Positions 47,429 through 55,930 of a stretch of 64,000 nt of DNA are shown here, in pieces (within the stretch, counting starts at the first letter, position 1; every line of letters begins with the position of its first letter). The stretch spans positions 62,001 to 126,000 of the forward strand of contig NZ_JAKIKP010000007.1 of the NCBI RefSeq assembly GCF_023284065.1, written 5' to 3'. The notes under the pieces are model-generated. The model was not told the DNA's origin. It made no database searches and saw only the letters and a list, made by a program, of their open reading frames with translations. Source of the DNA: Shewanella gaetbuli. Its GTDB lineage: Bacteria; Pseudomonadota; Gammaproteobacteria; Enterobacterales; Shewanellaceae. Position numbers and translations under genes: made by a program.

Positions 47429-47446
47429 ATAACAGTGAGGTTACTT

Positions 47447-49444
47447 ATGATTAACAAACGGATTAATAAACCCATTATTGCCCTTAGCCTTTTTACCGTT
47501 CCTGCTATTGTAGCGATAAGTATTCAGCATGTTTTGGCAGCACAGCCTGTCATACCTTTGTTTAAAGAAGTTACTGCACAAAGTAAGCTAAGTTCTTTTC
47601 CTGCTTGGAAATATGGCGGACCAGCAACAGTTGACTTAAATAGAGATGGTCAATATGACTTATTGCTAACCAATCATGACCAATGGCCGACCCAATTATT
47701 TTATGGGACGAATAAAGGGACTTTTACCACAGGACCACACTTGCTTGGTCAAGCTGATGTTCATGGAATTTCTGCCGCTGATTATGACCAAGACGGACAA
47801 GTAGACATTATTATTACCTTAGGTGGCGGCAATGGGACTAAACCTCAACCGCCACGCTTATTCAAACAGCAGCAAGGTAAATTTATTGATGTAACCCAAC
47901 AAAGTGGGCTAGCAAATATGGGCGCAAGAGGACGCTCTGCCCGATGGTTAGATGTTGATAACGACGGTGATTTAGACTTGATTCAAATAAACGCCGAAAA
48001 AATGATTACAGAAGATGTACCGCGTAATTTACTATTTATGAATCAGGGCAATGGCCAATTTAGCTATCATTCGAGCCCTTTATTTGAAGACATAGATGCC
48101 GAGAAAATTTTAGTAAGCCAATTAAATGATGATCAATATCCAGATTTAATTACCTTTAATGCTTATTCCCCCCTTCAAATATGGTTAGGAAAAGCCAACG
48201 GCCAATATGAAAATGCCACAAAACACTATTTACCGGCTCACTTGCAAGATATTGGCTTTGTTACTGCGGTAGCCCAAACTGACATAGACAACGACGGCGA
48301 TACAGACTTATATTTAGCCCGAGGCAAGTCTTACTATCAAATAGCAAATAATGCGCTTTCTTTTGATAAAACAACCAACCGCCTAGATATTCGTGATGAA
48401 GGCAATAAAAGCCAAGACGGCATTAGTTTTACCAGCCAAGGCCCTATTACATTAGCAGACTTTTATCATTTCCCTCGTGGGCCAAAGCTTATTAAGTTAC
48501 CCGTGTTTATCGGCCAACATCATGCTCGTATCGACCCACCTAAAAAATCCATTACCTTGACCCCAGAATTAGCCAAAGGCAAACCGACAATATCTGAGTC
48601 AGGCTGGTACATTTATTATGTGGGTCAAATTGAACAAGGGGCAAATAAAGGCCAGCATCAATGGCGGCTAGATTGGAAGCTAAACGAGAATCTAGCATGG
48701 GACATCAGAGCGTCCATAACAGGCGTGACCGCTATTCAACCTGATTGGCAGCCTCAAGCGTTAGGGGTTGACGACATATTACTGGTTAATGATAACGGCC
48801 ACTTTGTAGACGCATCGTCTAGGCTTCCAGCCCAATCTAAGGATAATAATTGGGGCGTGATCAGTGCTGACTTTGACAATAATAGCTACTCCGACTTTTT
48901 TGTGTATCGATTTGGTGAACTGAATAAACGAGTCGAAGATATATTACTGCTTAATCATCAAGGCCAATTTACTCTCGTTGAAGGCCACGGAGCTACGGCA
49001 TTAGGAACCCAAGCGCATGGCGATATGGGTACGGCATTTGATATTGATCAAGACGGTTTTGTCGACATTATTAGTGGTGACGATGATAACGGCCAATGGC
49101 ATGTGTTTAATAACCTAGGCGGTAATGCACAAGCCGACAGTGCTAAAAACAATTTTATTAAGGTGAATGTAGGTTACAGCACAACCGGTATTGACCCAAT
49201 AGGGGCAAAAGTAGAGGTGGAATATCATCAACAACCCACCACTCAACCCAAAGATAAAATCGACAAACAAGTCTTTACTGTGGGCTCTGTAAGCGCAGCA
49301 CATTCGCAAAGTTTGATGAACATCGCTCACTTTGGTTTGGCTAAAGCCAATCAGGTCAAAACAATCACAGTGACATGGCGAGATAACAGCCAATTACAAC
49401 AACATAATATTGCCGCGGGCCAGTGGATTAAAATGGGAAAATAA
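47447..49444 (+). CDS. Exported FG-GAP/VCBS-repeat protein with ASPIC/UnbV C-terminus
   Basis: 665 residues from ATG 47447 (GTGAGG six bases upstream). A signal peptide ending near LAAQ is followed by six calcium-loop-like repeats: DLNRDGQYDL, DYDQDGQVDI, DVDNDGDLDL, DIDNDGDTDL, DFDNNSYSDF, DIDQDGFVDI, as in FG-GAP propellers. The last 75 residues fit the ASPIC/UnbV domain (GAKVEVEY, VGSVSAAHSQSLMNIAHFGL, ITVTWRD). Function unknown; probably extracytoplasmic. It diverges from the anhydrogalactose operon with three operators between, so it is probably agar-induced. Ends at a strong bidirectional terminator. Confidence 0.85.
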   Translation: MINKRINKPIIALSLFTVPAIVAISIQHVLAAQPVIPLFKEVTAQSKLSSFPAWKYGGPATVDLNRDGQYDLLLTNHDQWPTQLFYGTNKGTFTTGPHLLGQADVHGISAADYDQDGQVDIIITLGGGNGTKPQPPRLFKQQQGKFIDVTQQSGLANMGARGRSARWLDVDNDGDLDLIQINAEKMITEDVPRNLLFMNQGNGQFSYHSSPLFEDIDAEKILVSQLNDDQYPDLITFNAYSPLQIWLGKANGQYENATKHYLPAHLQDIGFVTAVAQTDIDNDGDTDLYLARGKSYYQIANNALSFDKTTNRLDIRDEGNKSQDGISFTSQGPITLADFYHFPRGPKLIKLPVFIGQHHARIDPPKKSITLTPELAKGKPTISESGWYIYYVGQIEQGANKGQHQWRLDWKLNENLAWDIRASITGVTAIQPDWQPQALGVDDILLVNDNGHFVDASSRLPAQSKDNNWGVISADFDNNSYSDFFVYRFGELNKRVEDILLLNHQGQFTLVEGHGATALGTQAHGDMGTAFDIDQDGFVDIISGDDDNGQWHVFNNLGGNAQADSAKNNFIKVNVGYSTTGIDPIGAKVEVEYHQQPTTQPKDKIDKQVFTVGSVSAAHSQSLMNIAHFGLAKANQVKTITVTWRDNSQLQQHNIAAGQWIKMGK

Positions 49445-49473
49445 TCGGCTAACCCTTTGGAAAACTAGTAAAA

Positions 49474-49509
49474 AAATCGCCCGATAACTTTACGGTTATC
49501 GGGCGATTT
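49474..49509. terminator. Strong bidirectional terminator
   Basis: Perfect 15-base arms, AAATCGCCCGATAAC and GTTATCGGGCGATTT, with a 6-base loop, between the convergent FG-GAP and galK genes. Confidence 0.88.
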
Positions 49510-49556
49510 ATTCATAACTTAAAAACTGCGCACTAAGCTCTAAGCATACAGTTCAA

Positions 49557-50708
49557 CTAAAGCTGTTGTGCGCCTTGCTCAGCAGTACAAATGAAAATTG
49601 ATGCCGTTAAATTACTGCGTTGAGTGTATTGCGCATTAACCGCCTCAACCACTTGTTCAATCATGTTTTCTGGCAATATTGAAACAACGCAGCCACCAAA
49701 GCCACCACCTGTCATTCTAACGCCACCTAAGTCCCCTACTGCCGTTTTCATAATGTCCACCAGCGCATCTACTTCAGGTGCGGTAATTTCAAAGTCATCA
49801 CGCATTGACGCATGCGACTCGGCCATTAAACGTTGTAAAGCGGGCATATTATTTTGACGAAGCGCTTCGGCTGCATCTAGAGTGCGTTGATTTTCGGTAA
49901 TAATATGCCGAGCACGTTTGGCGGTAATAGGGTCAAGCCCAGGTTTACGCTGTTCAAACTCACTAAAACTGACATCACGTAACGCTTTTACCCCAAAAAA
50001 GGCGGCAGCTTCTTCACATTGCTGGCGTCGAGTATTGTACTCACTGTCAACTAAGCCACGCTTTTTATTAGAGTTAATAATTAAAATTCGCCAATTATCA
50101 GGAATCATTACAGGCGCAGTTTCTAATGATCGACAATCAATTAACAAGGCATGGTCTTTTTCCGCCTGAGCAGAAATCAACTGATCCATAATGCCGCAAT
50201 TACACCCTACAAACTGGTTTTCAGCTTGCTGAGCATTTAAGGCAATATCTTGTGGTGTCAGCGGTAAATCGAATAACGACGTAAACGTTAAGCCAATAAC
50301 CACCTCTAATGCCGCAGAAGAACTTAACCCAGCGCCTTGTGGCACATTGCCGCTCACCACAATATCTGCACCATTAAATGTTAAGCCTCTTAAACGTAAG
50401 TGTTTTACCACACCCCGAATATAATTGGCCCATGTTTGGGTGGATTGACTAATATTGTCGTCAATTAAAAACTCATCTTCAGCATTGTCATAATCAACAG
50501 AAATGACTCGAACACGATTATCTTCACGGGGGCTAGCGGCTACAACTGTGGCAAAATTAATCGCACTTGGTAACACAAAGCCATCGTTATAGTCAGTATG
50601 TTCACCAATTAAATTCACTCGTCCTGGAGCCTGAAAAACATGGCTTGCCTGATAACCAAATGCATTATAAAAGGTATCTTTTACTTTATTTATCAACTCA
50701 TTATTCAT
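49557..50708 (-). CDS. galK: Galactokinase
   Basis: A 383-residue GHMP kinase that phosphorylates D-galactose at C1. The signature [21 protein letters not shown] is at about 25, the ATP-binding [17 protein letters not shown] at about 120, and the closing [15 protein letters not shown] near 335. Full length. It follows galT by 20 bases on the same strand, giving galT-galK. Processes the galactose released by GH117 and by P450-mediated demethylation. Confidence 0.97.
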   Translation of the reverse strand: MNNELINKVKDTFYNAFGYQASHVFQAPGRVNLIGEHTDYNDGFVLPSAINFATVVAASPREDNRVRVISVDYDNAEDEFLIDDNISQSTQTWANYIRGVVKHLRLRGLTFNGADIVVSGNVPQGAGLSSSAALEVVIGLTFTSLFDLPLTPQDIALNAQQAENQFVGCNCGIMDQLISAQAEKDHALLIDCRSLETAPVMIPDNWRILIINSNKKRGLVDSEYNTRRQQCEEAAAFFGVKALRDVSFSEFEQRKPGLDPITAKRARHIITENQRTLDAAEALRQNNMPALQRLMAESHASMRDDFEITAPEVDALVDIMKTAVGDLGGVRMTGGGFGGCVVSILPENMIEQVVEAVNAQYTQRSNLTASIFICTAEQGAQQL

Positions 50709-50728
50709 AGTAAGCTACCGTATATAAA

Positions 50729-51778
50729 CTAGTTAGATTTATAATGAACCGCAGATACGCTTCTTAAACGTTCAGCAGCCTGTTCTGCGGTGAGATCGCG
50801 TTGCGACTCAGCCATCATTTCATATCCCACCATAAACTTACGTACCGTGGCAGAACGCAATAAAGGCGGTAAAAAGCTACCGTGCAAGGTCCATTCAGGA
50901 TGCTCTGCCCCATCAAATGGTGCACCATGCCAGCCCATTGAGTAAGGAAAAGAGCAATTGAATAAATTGTCATAACGAGTGGTAATTTGTTTAACAATAT
51001 CAGCAAGGCTAACTTGCTGCTGCGCTGTTAATTGAGTCATTGTTTGAATAGAAAAACGCGGTAATAACAATGTTTCAAATGGCCACGCCGCCCAATAAGG
51101 CACCACTATGGCCCAGTCATCATTGCTAACAACAACACGAGTTTGTTCTGCTAATTCACGTTCAACATAATCCGCAAGTAAATTACTGGTATTTTCTGAA
51201 TAATAACGATTAAACGCATTATGTTTCTTTTGCGCTAATGTGGGTAATTGATTTTGAGCCCAAACCTGACCATGGGGATGAGGGTTTGAACAGCCCATCA
51301 CCGCACCTTTGTTTTCGAATACTTGCACCCATTGATAATGCTTCGATAAATCATCAGTTTGCTGTTGCCATGCTTGAACAACATCAGTGAGTTCTGCAAT
51401 TGATAATTGGGGCAATGTTTTACTGTGATCAGGCGAAAAACAAATTACTCGGCTCACACCTTGCTCGGTTTTTAGTTTAAATAACGGATCATTTTGTTCG
51501 AACTCAACGGTATCTTTTTTCAATGCCGCAAAGTCATTTTCAAATACGAATGTTTTAGTATATTTAGGGTTAACCTCGCCATTAATTCGCACATTACCTG
51601 CACATAAATAACAGTCTGACTCATAAGCATTTTTATCTTGTTCATCTACTTTTTCAACTTGACCTTGCCAAGGTCTTTTAGCTCGATGAGGAGATACAAG
51701 CACCCATTCATCCGTCATAGGGTTATAACGTCGATGAGGATGCTCTGTTGGGTCAAATAGATTATTATCTTGCTGCAT
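50729..51778 (-). CDS. galT: Galactose-1-phosphate uridylyltransferase
   Basis: A 349-residue Leloir-pathway enzyme exchanging UMP between UDP-glucose and galactose-1-phosphate. N-terminal [27 protein letters not shown] and the zinc Cys pair CYLCAGN are typical. The active-site HPHGQVW carries the nucleophilic His near 170. It heads the galT-galK pair, with AAGGT before the ATG. A perfect operator palindrome lies about 190 bases upstream, shared with the SMP-30-like gene. No galE or galM is seen in the window. Confidence 0.97.
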   Translation of the reverse strand: MQQDNNLFDPTEHPHRRYNPMTDEWVLVSPHRAKRPWQGQVEKVDEQDKNAYESDCYLCAGNVRINGEVNPKYTKTFVFENDFAALKKDTVEFEQNDPLFKLKTEQGVSRVICFSPDHSKTLPQLSIAELTDVVQAWQQQTDDLSKHYQWVQVFENKGAVMGCSNPHPHGQVWAQNQLPTLAQKKHNAFNRYYSENTSNLLADYVERELAEQTRVVVSNDDWAIVVPYWAAWPFETLLLPRFSIQTMTQLTAQQQVSLADIVKQITTRYDNLFNCSFPYSMGWHGAPFDGAEHPEWTLHGSFLPPLLRSATVRKFMVGYEMMAESQRDLTAEQAAERLRSVSAVHYKSN

Positions 51779-51965
51779 GATTACCTTCTTAAAATTATCA
51801 ATTAAACATAAATCTTGTAAAACAAGGGGTTAATTAAGCAGCAAACATGAGGCTCTTGTCCTTATCCCCTGCTATATATAATTAACCAATACGCTCCAGC
51901 ACCGGCAAATTCAATTCACTATTCAAAAGTGATCTTATTGTGATAAGTTATCACAGACCAACAAC

Positions 51966-51977
51966 ATTGTTAACAAT
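51966..51977. promoter_or_regulatory. Perfect palindrome ATTGTTAACAAT
   Basis: In the 311-base divergent region between galT and the SMP-30-like gene; nothing else gene-like is seen there. Confidence 0.75.
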
Positions 51978-52089
51978 TAACTTAATGCAATTATTGCTAT
52001 CCGCGAAATAATGAGTATCGGTATAAACACCGCAACACAATAACAGATGACGATAGGGTATTAACAAAAGATAAAATAGGAGAGTTTTA

Positions 52090-53127
52090 ATGTTTAAAGG
52101 GATATTTATTCTAATAAGCTGCTTATTTTTAACGGCTTGTAGTGCACATACAAGCACCATTTCATCCAACGCAGCCCAAATTAGCAAGCTCGAACAAAAG
52201 ACAACACCTAAAAGAAAGAATGCTGAATCAAAGGCTGATGTTTATCAAATATACTCACCTGAAGCACTAACCATGTTAGATACCAACCAACCAATTAACG
52301 TATTAGCCAGTGGATTTGAATGGGTTGAAGGCCCTGTATGGTCAGTTAAAAATAACGGGTTACTCTTTTCTGATATTCCACAAAATAAAGTCTACCTGTA
52401 TCATCACCAACATGGGTTAACTGAATATTTAACTCGTAGTGGGTTTTCAAATGGATTAGTGATTAGCCCAGACAATAAGCTAATTTTAATGCAGTCTCGC
52501 AGTCGACAAATTGCAAAGATGCTCAGTGAATTACCCCTGCCGCGAAGTGAATATGAAGTGCTAGTGAATCGCTACCAAGGAAAGCGATTAAATAGCCCTA
52601 ATGACGGAGTGCTAGCCAGCAACGGCAGCTTATTGTTTACCGACCCACCTTATGGTTTAGCAGGCAAACTAAATGACCCCGCAAAAGAGTTGAGTTTTCA
52701 AGGCGTTTATCAACTCGACAAAAACAATAACCTGACTTTAATTGACGACAGTATTGTTTACCCTAATGGCATAGCCCTTTCAGCCGATCAACGTACATTA
52801 TATGTTGCCGCTTCAGACCCTAACAAACCGGCATGGTATCAATACCAACTTGATGAAAACTTGCAGGTTATTAATAAGAATGTGTTTTATGAATTAGCCG
52901 CTATTAATGAAAACTCACACGGTTTACCAGACGGCCTAAAAATACACCCAAGCGGGATTATTTTTGCTACAGGGCCAAAAGGCATATTTTTATTTAATCC
53001 GTCAGGGGAATTACTGGCCAATATCAACTTACCTAGTATTGCAGCCAATGTCGCCTTTAATGCAGACTACTCAATGCTTTATATAACAGCCCATCACCAA
53101 TTATTGGCAATCAAGCTTATAAAGTAA
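52090..53127 (+). CDS. SMP-30/gluconolactonase-like lipoprotein
   Basis: A 345-residue six-bladed propeller of the SMP-30/gluconolactonase/LRE family. It starts with a lipoprotein signal (LISCLFLTAC) after AGGAGAG. Metal-binding landmarks: ASGFEWVEGPVW (Glu), RLNSPNDGVL (Asn) and SHGLPDGLKI (Asp). Members hydrolyse sugar lactones. In this place it may open a galactono- or anhydrogalactono-lactone outside the cytoplasm, but that is inference. Divergent from galT across an operator and ended by a hairpin at 53167-53196. Confidence 0.88.
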   Translation: MFKGIFILISCLFLTACSAHTSTISSNAAQISKLEQKTTPKRKNAESKADVYQIYSPEALTMLDTNQPINVLASGFEWVEGPVWSVKNNGLLFSDIPQNKVYLYHHQHGLTEYLTRSGFSNGLVISPDNKLILMQSRSRQIAKMLSELPLPRSEYEVLVNRYQGKRLNSPNDGVLASNGSLLFTDPPYGLAGKLNDPAKELSFQGVYQLDKNNNLTLIDDSIVYPNGIALSADQRTLYVAASDPNKPAWYQYQLDENLQVINKNVFYELAAINENSHGLPDGLKIHPSGIIFATGPKGIFLFNPSGELLANINLPSIAANVAFNADYSMLYITAHHQLLAIKLIK

Positions 53128-53166
53128 CCATAGTTTATTGCCTCTAGCACTTAGTATATTGCCATT

Positions 53167-53196
53167 AACAGAACTTCGCTAAAACGAAGTTCTGTT
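53167..53196. terminator. Bidirectional hairpin terminator
   Basis: Perfect 12-base arms AACAGAACTTCG and CGAAGTTCTGTT with a 6-base loop, between convergent genes. Confidence 0.78.
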
Positions 53197-53210
53197 AAAT
53201 ACCTTATCGT

Positions 53211-54455
53211 CTATGCCCTGCGTTTTTTAAACGCATAAATACCCGCACCCAAGACACTTTTAAATACCACACCCAATGCGCTTAATTTAGGGTCTGTTTC
53301 TTTACCCGCTGCAATACGCCACATTTGATGTTCATACCATACCAGCCCAACCATGCCTATTTTGTCTAATAAAGGCTTCCCAGTTGTAGGCACGGTAAGT
53401 GGCATTCCATAATCAGGGTTTTCAATTAACTTATTTGGAAAATCGGGATCAACCGCCATAGTACGTGCAATACCAACAAAATCTGTCGCCCCACTACTTA
53501 ACGCTTCATTCATTGCAGGCGCACTACGAAAACCGCCCGTAACGACCAGAGGAGTACTCACCAGTTTTCTCACTTTTACCATGTAATCAAGAAAGTAAGC
53601 CTCACGTTTTACAGTGCTTTCCTTTACAGGTTCTGCGGTACTTTTAGATCCCATCATTGATGGACTTTCGTACGTTCCCCCAGAGATTTCAATTAAATCA
53701 ATACCGTGTTCACTGAGAGTTTGAACAACCTGCATAGACTCCTCTTCGGTAAAGCCTCCTTTCATAAAATCGGCACTATTAAGCTTAATGCCAACAGGAA
53801 AATCAGCACCAACTTCGTTGCGGATTGCACGATAGACTTCTACGACAAACCTCAGACGATTTGCTAAACTCCCGCCCCATTGATCATCACGTTGGTTGTG
53901 CCTAGTAGATAAAAACTGGCTGACCAAATAACCATGAGCACCATGAATTTGTACCCCAGTAAAACCCGCTTGTTTTGCAAGCTTAGCGCTGGTCGCGAAT
54001 TTATTAATTATTTGATAAATTTCGTTTTCAGTAAGTTCACGCGGAGTATTAAAGCTTTTTTCTAAGCCTCGGCCTAATGAAATAGCAGAAGGAGCTACAG
54101 GCTCAGAGCACAAAAATTTAGGAATTTGTTTACCCGGATGATTAAGCTGCATCCAAATTTGAGAATCATTCTGTTTGCCAGCACTAGCCCACTGACGAAA
54201 TAATGCTAAATCACTTTGCTCATCTAACACTACATTTTTAGGCTCACCAAGCGCAGTCCGGTCAACCATTACATTACCAGTAATCGATAAACCAATACCG
54301 CCTTCAGCCCATCTTTGATAAAGAGTCACTAAACCAGTAGTAGGATTATGTAGCTTATCGCCAAGCTGCTCACTCATAGCAGACTTAAAAAGACGATTTT
54401 TAATAAGGTGGCCATTGTTAAGGGTAAAAGGTTGTTCAATATTTATCGCGTTCAT
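53211..54455 (-). CDS. NADH:flavin oxidoreductase, old yellow enzyme family
   Basis: 414 residues from ATG 54455; the frame extends to 54515, but the extra N-terminus is not protein-like. An FMN-barrel reductase: NRLFKSAMSE near 20, QLNHPGKQ near 105, GVQIHGAHGYLVSQFLS near 175 (catalytic His), VVTGGFRSAPAMNEALSSGATDFVGIART near 315. The C-terminal 50 residues (ending AFKKRRA) form a hydrophobic basic tail seen in one subgroup. It reduces activated alkenes; physiological substrate unknown. No operator is seen upstream, so it is probably outside the agar regulon. Confidence 0.9.
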   Translation of the reverse strand: MNAINIEQPFTLNNGHLIKNRLFKSAMSEQLGDKLHNPTTGLVTLYQRWAEGGIGLSITGNVMVDRTALGEPKNVVLDEQSDLALFRQWASAGKQNDSQIWMQLNHPGKQIPKFLCSEPVAPSAISLGRGLEKSFNTPRELTENEIYQIINKFATSAKLAKQAGFTGVQIHGAHGYLVSQFLSTRHNQRDDQWGGSLANRLRFVVEVYRAIRNEVGADFPVGIKLNSADFMKGGFTEEESMQVVQTLSEHGIDLIEISGGTYESPSMMGSKSTAEPVKESTVKREAYFLDYMVKVRKLVSTPLVVTGGFRSAPAMNEALSSGATDFVGIARTMAVDPDFPNKLIENPDYGMPLTVPTTGKPLLDKIGMVGLVWYEHQMWRIAAGKETDPKLSALGVVFKSVLGAGIYAFKKRRA

Positions 54456-54544
54456 ACAGGCTTTTAGGTGATATTTTTTGATAAGCAAGTATGCAATATT
54501 ACACTGATTTTTCATAGGATTAAGTCTCTTTTTGTTACAGATTG

Positions 54545-54895
54545 CCCCGTCATTCTGGCGATGCTTTTGGGCCAGAATCTAGCTTTTCTTATGGAAAATA
54601 CAAAAAGCAGATCCTCGATAAAAGATCTCGAGGATGACGAAACTAACAACCATTCTGGTAATGCTTTTGAGCCAGAATCTAGCTTTTCTTATAGGGAAAA
54701 ACACAAGCAGATCCTCGATAACAGACCTCGAGGATGACGGAAGTTTGGATTCATCGAGGATGATGAAGCTAATCGTTATTGAGCAACGCAACAAACACGC
54801 AATCCAGACTGCGCAAGTACCACGCTATTCTGGCAATGCGTCCCACTCGTCATTCTGGCAATGCTTTTGGGCCAGAATCTAGCTTTTTTATGACG
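54545..54895 (+). repeat. Array 5 of three-hairpin repeats, variant sequence
   Basis: No gene is present. Two full units (about 54549-54640 and 54651-54739) and a left half (54849-54891). Hairpin 1 is ATTCTGGC paired with GCCAGAAT and hairpin 3 is TCCTCGA paired with TCGAGGA. Both differ from arrays 1-4 by matched changes in both arms, so pairing is kept. Confidence 0.88.
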
Positions 54896-54994
54896 AAAAT
54901 AACCGTCAACAATGAAAAAATAACCGAAAAGGAAACTAACAGGAAAATAAAAAAAAGGTAAAAAGATAAGATAAAACGAGGGATAAACAAGAAA

Positions 54995-55071
54995 TGGTAC
55001 ACCCGAGTGGACTCGAACCACCGACCCCTACCATGTCAAGGTAGTGCTCTAACCAGCTGAGCTACGGGTGT
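54995..55071 (-). tRNA. tRNA-Val (anticodon GAC)
   Basis: Complete cloverleaf on the minus strand: acceptor ACACCCG/CGGGTGT, D-arm GCTC/GAGC, anticodon stem CTACC/GGTAG with loop TTGACAT (anticodon GAC), T-arm GGTGG with TTCGAGT loop, and encoded CCA (54995-54997). The first 46 bases counted from the 3' end recur at 55100-55145. Confidence 0.96.
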
Positions 55072-55099
55072 ATATTTGAAATGCTTGAGGAAATAAAAT

Positions 55100-55145
55100 T
55101 GGTACACCCGAGTGGACTCGAACCACCGACCCCTACCATGTCAAG
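55100..55145 (-). other. Truncated second tRNA-Val 3' half: island attachment site
   Basis: Exact 46-base copy of the 3' part of tRNA-Val (same as 54995-55040), from the encoded CCA to inside the anticodon loop, then unrelated sequence (ACGTTTAAAA). With the intact gene 28 bases away, this reads as the 3' remnant of a second tandem tRNA-Val split by an element entering from the right. The recombinase-like genes begin 200 bases further. The complete second tRNA should lie at the far end of the island, outside this window. Confidence 0.82.
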
Positions 55146-55348
55146 ACGTTTAAAAGCGAGCTAACAAAACACCCTCAAAACTTCATTTCACAGCCATTCC
55201 CCTCTATTTATCTAGTTTTAACATCGAAATCAGCATCTCATTTTCATTAATTTAAGAGAAAAAACGCAATTATTGCGCTTGATTTAGGCACAAATTAGGC
55301 ACAATATAGAAATTTCCAAATTGACCACTATTTCGTCGTTTAGGGGGC
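55146..55348 (+). promoter_or_regulatory. Left end of the island: control region of the recombinase trio
   Basis: No gene. It contains a palindrome CGCAAT-T-ATTGCG (55265-55277) and two tandem copies of TTAGGCACAA 11 bases apart (55284-55293 and 55295-55304). A possible TTGATT (55279-55284) and CAATAT (55302-55307) promoter overlaps them. The repeats could be recombinase or repressor binding sites; this is inference. Confidence 0.45.
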
Positions 55349-55930
55349 ATGATGAATGCACATGCTGAACATTTCAATAAGGGTCTAGAAAAGTTGTTAG
55401 TCGACGTGAAATTAGAAATGATTGCATTTAATCAACTTCAACTTGAGCGATCACTGAAAAGCTTTTGTGAGTCATTTAATCTTCTCAGTACCTTAAAACC
55501 AAGCTCGGATGATGACGTCGAATCACCCGCATCAATATTGCTCGACTCATATCAAGCCCCCTTGTTAGCAAGTAAAACTGAGGCTGGTTATTATCGTTTA
55601 ATTTCTGGATTATTGACTTATCAAAAGCTATGTAAAATATATGCTGGTGATGCCAAAGCTCTAGTACCATGTATTGTATTACCTCGGCGCCCTAATAAAG
55701 ACATACTCCATTTATTAATGCTCAATGATATTGTTAGGCCTTTATTAAAACAGTTTGTTAATGTCACTGGAGATTCAATCACTCAATCTCTATCTACATG
55801 GTTTGTCACTGATGAACACCCATCAATATTTAACTCCCCACAATGGCAATCGCTGTTTCCCATGATAAAAACCAAAAAACAATTATGCGAGTGGTTACAT
55901 GTCAGCACTAAAACGGTCAGATTAAAATGA
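55349..55930 (+). CDS. Island trio protein A, unknown function
   Basis: 193 residues, starting after GGGGG; ATG 55349 and the adjacent ATG 55352 are both possible. No domain is recognised with certainty. The sequence is mainly helical. The C-terminus (TKKQLCEWLHVSTKTVRLK) looks like a helix-turn-helix recognition unit, so DNA binding is plausible. Its stop overlaps the start of gene B (ATGA), so the two are translationally coupled. First gene of the integration module at the left end of the tRNA-Val island; possibly an accessory or directionality factor. Confidence 0.75.
   Translation: MMNAHAEHFNKGLEKLLVDVKLEMIAFNQLQLERSLKSFCESFNLLSTLKPSSDDDVESPASILLDSYQAPLLASKTEAGYYRLISGLLTYQKLCKIYAGDAKALVPCIVLPRRPNKDILHLLMLNDIVRPLLKQFVNVTGDSITQSLSTWFVTDEHPSIFNSPQWQSLFPMIKTKKQLCEWLHVSTKTVRLK

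Noticed and set aside
55100..55145. A second complete tRNA-Val
   Set aside because: Only the 3' 46 bases are present; the sequence diverges in the anticodon loop and no 5' half follows.
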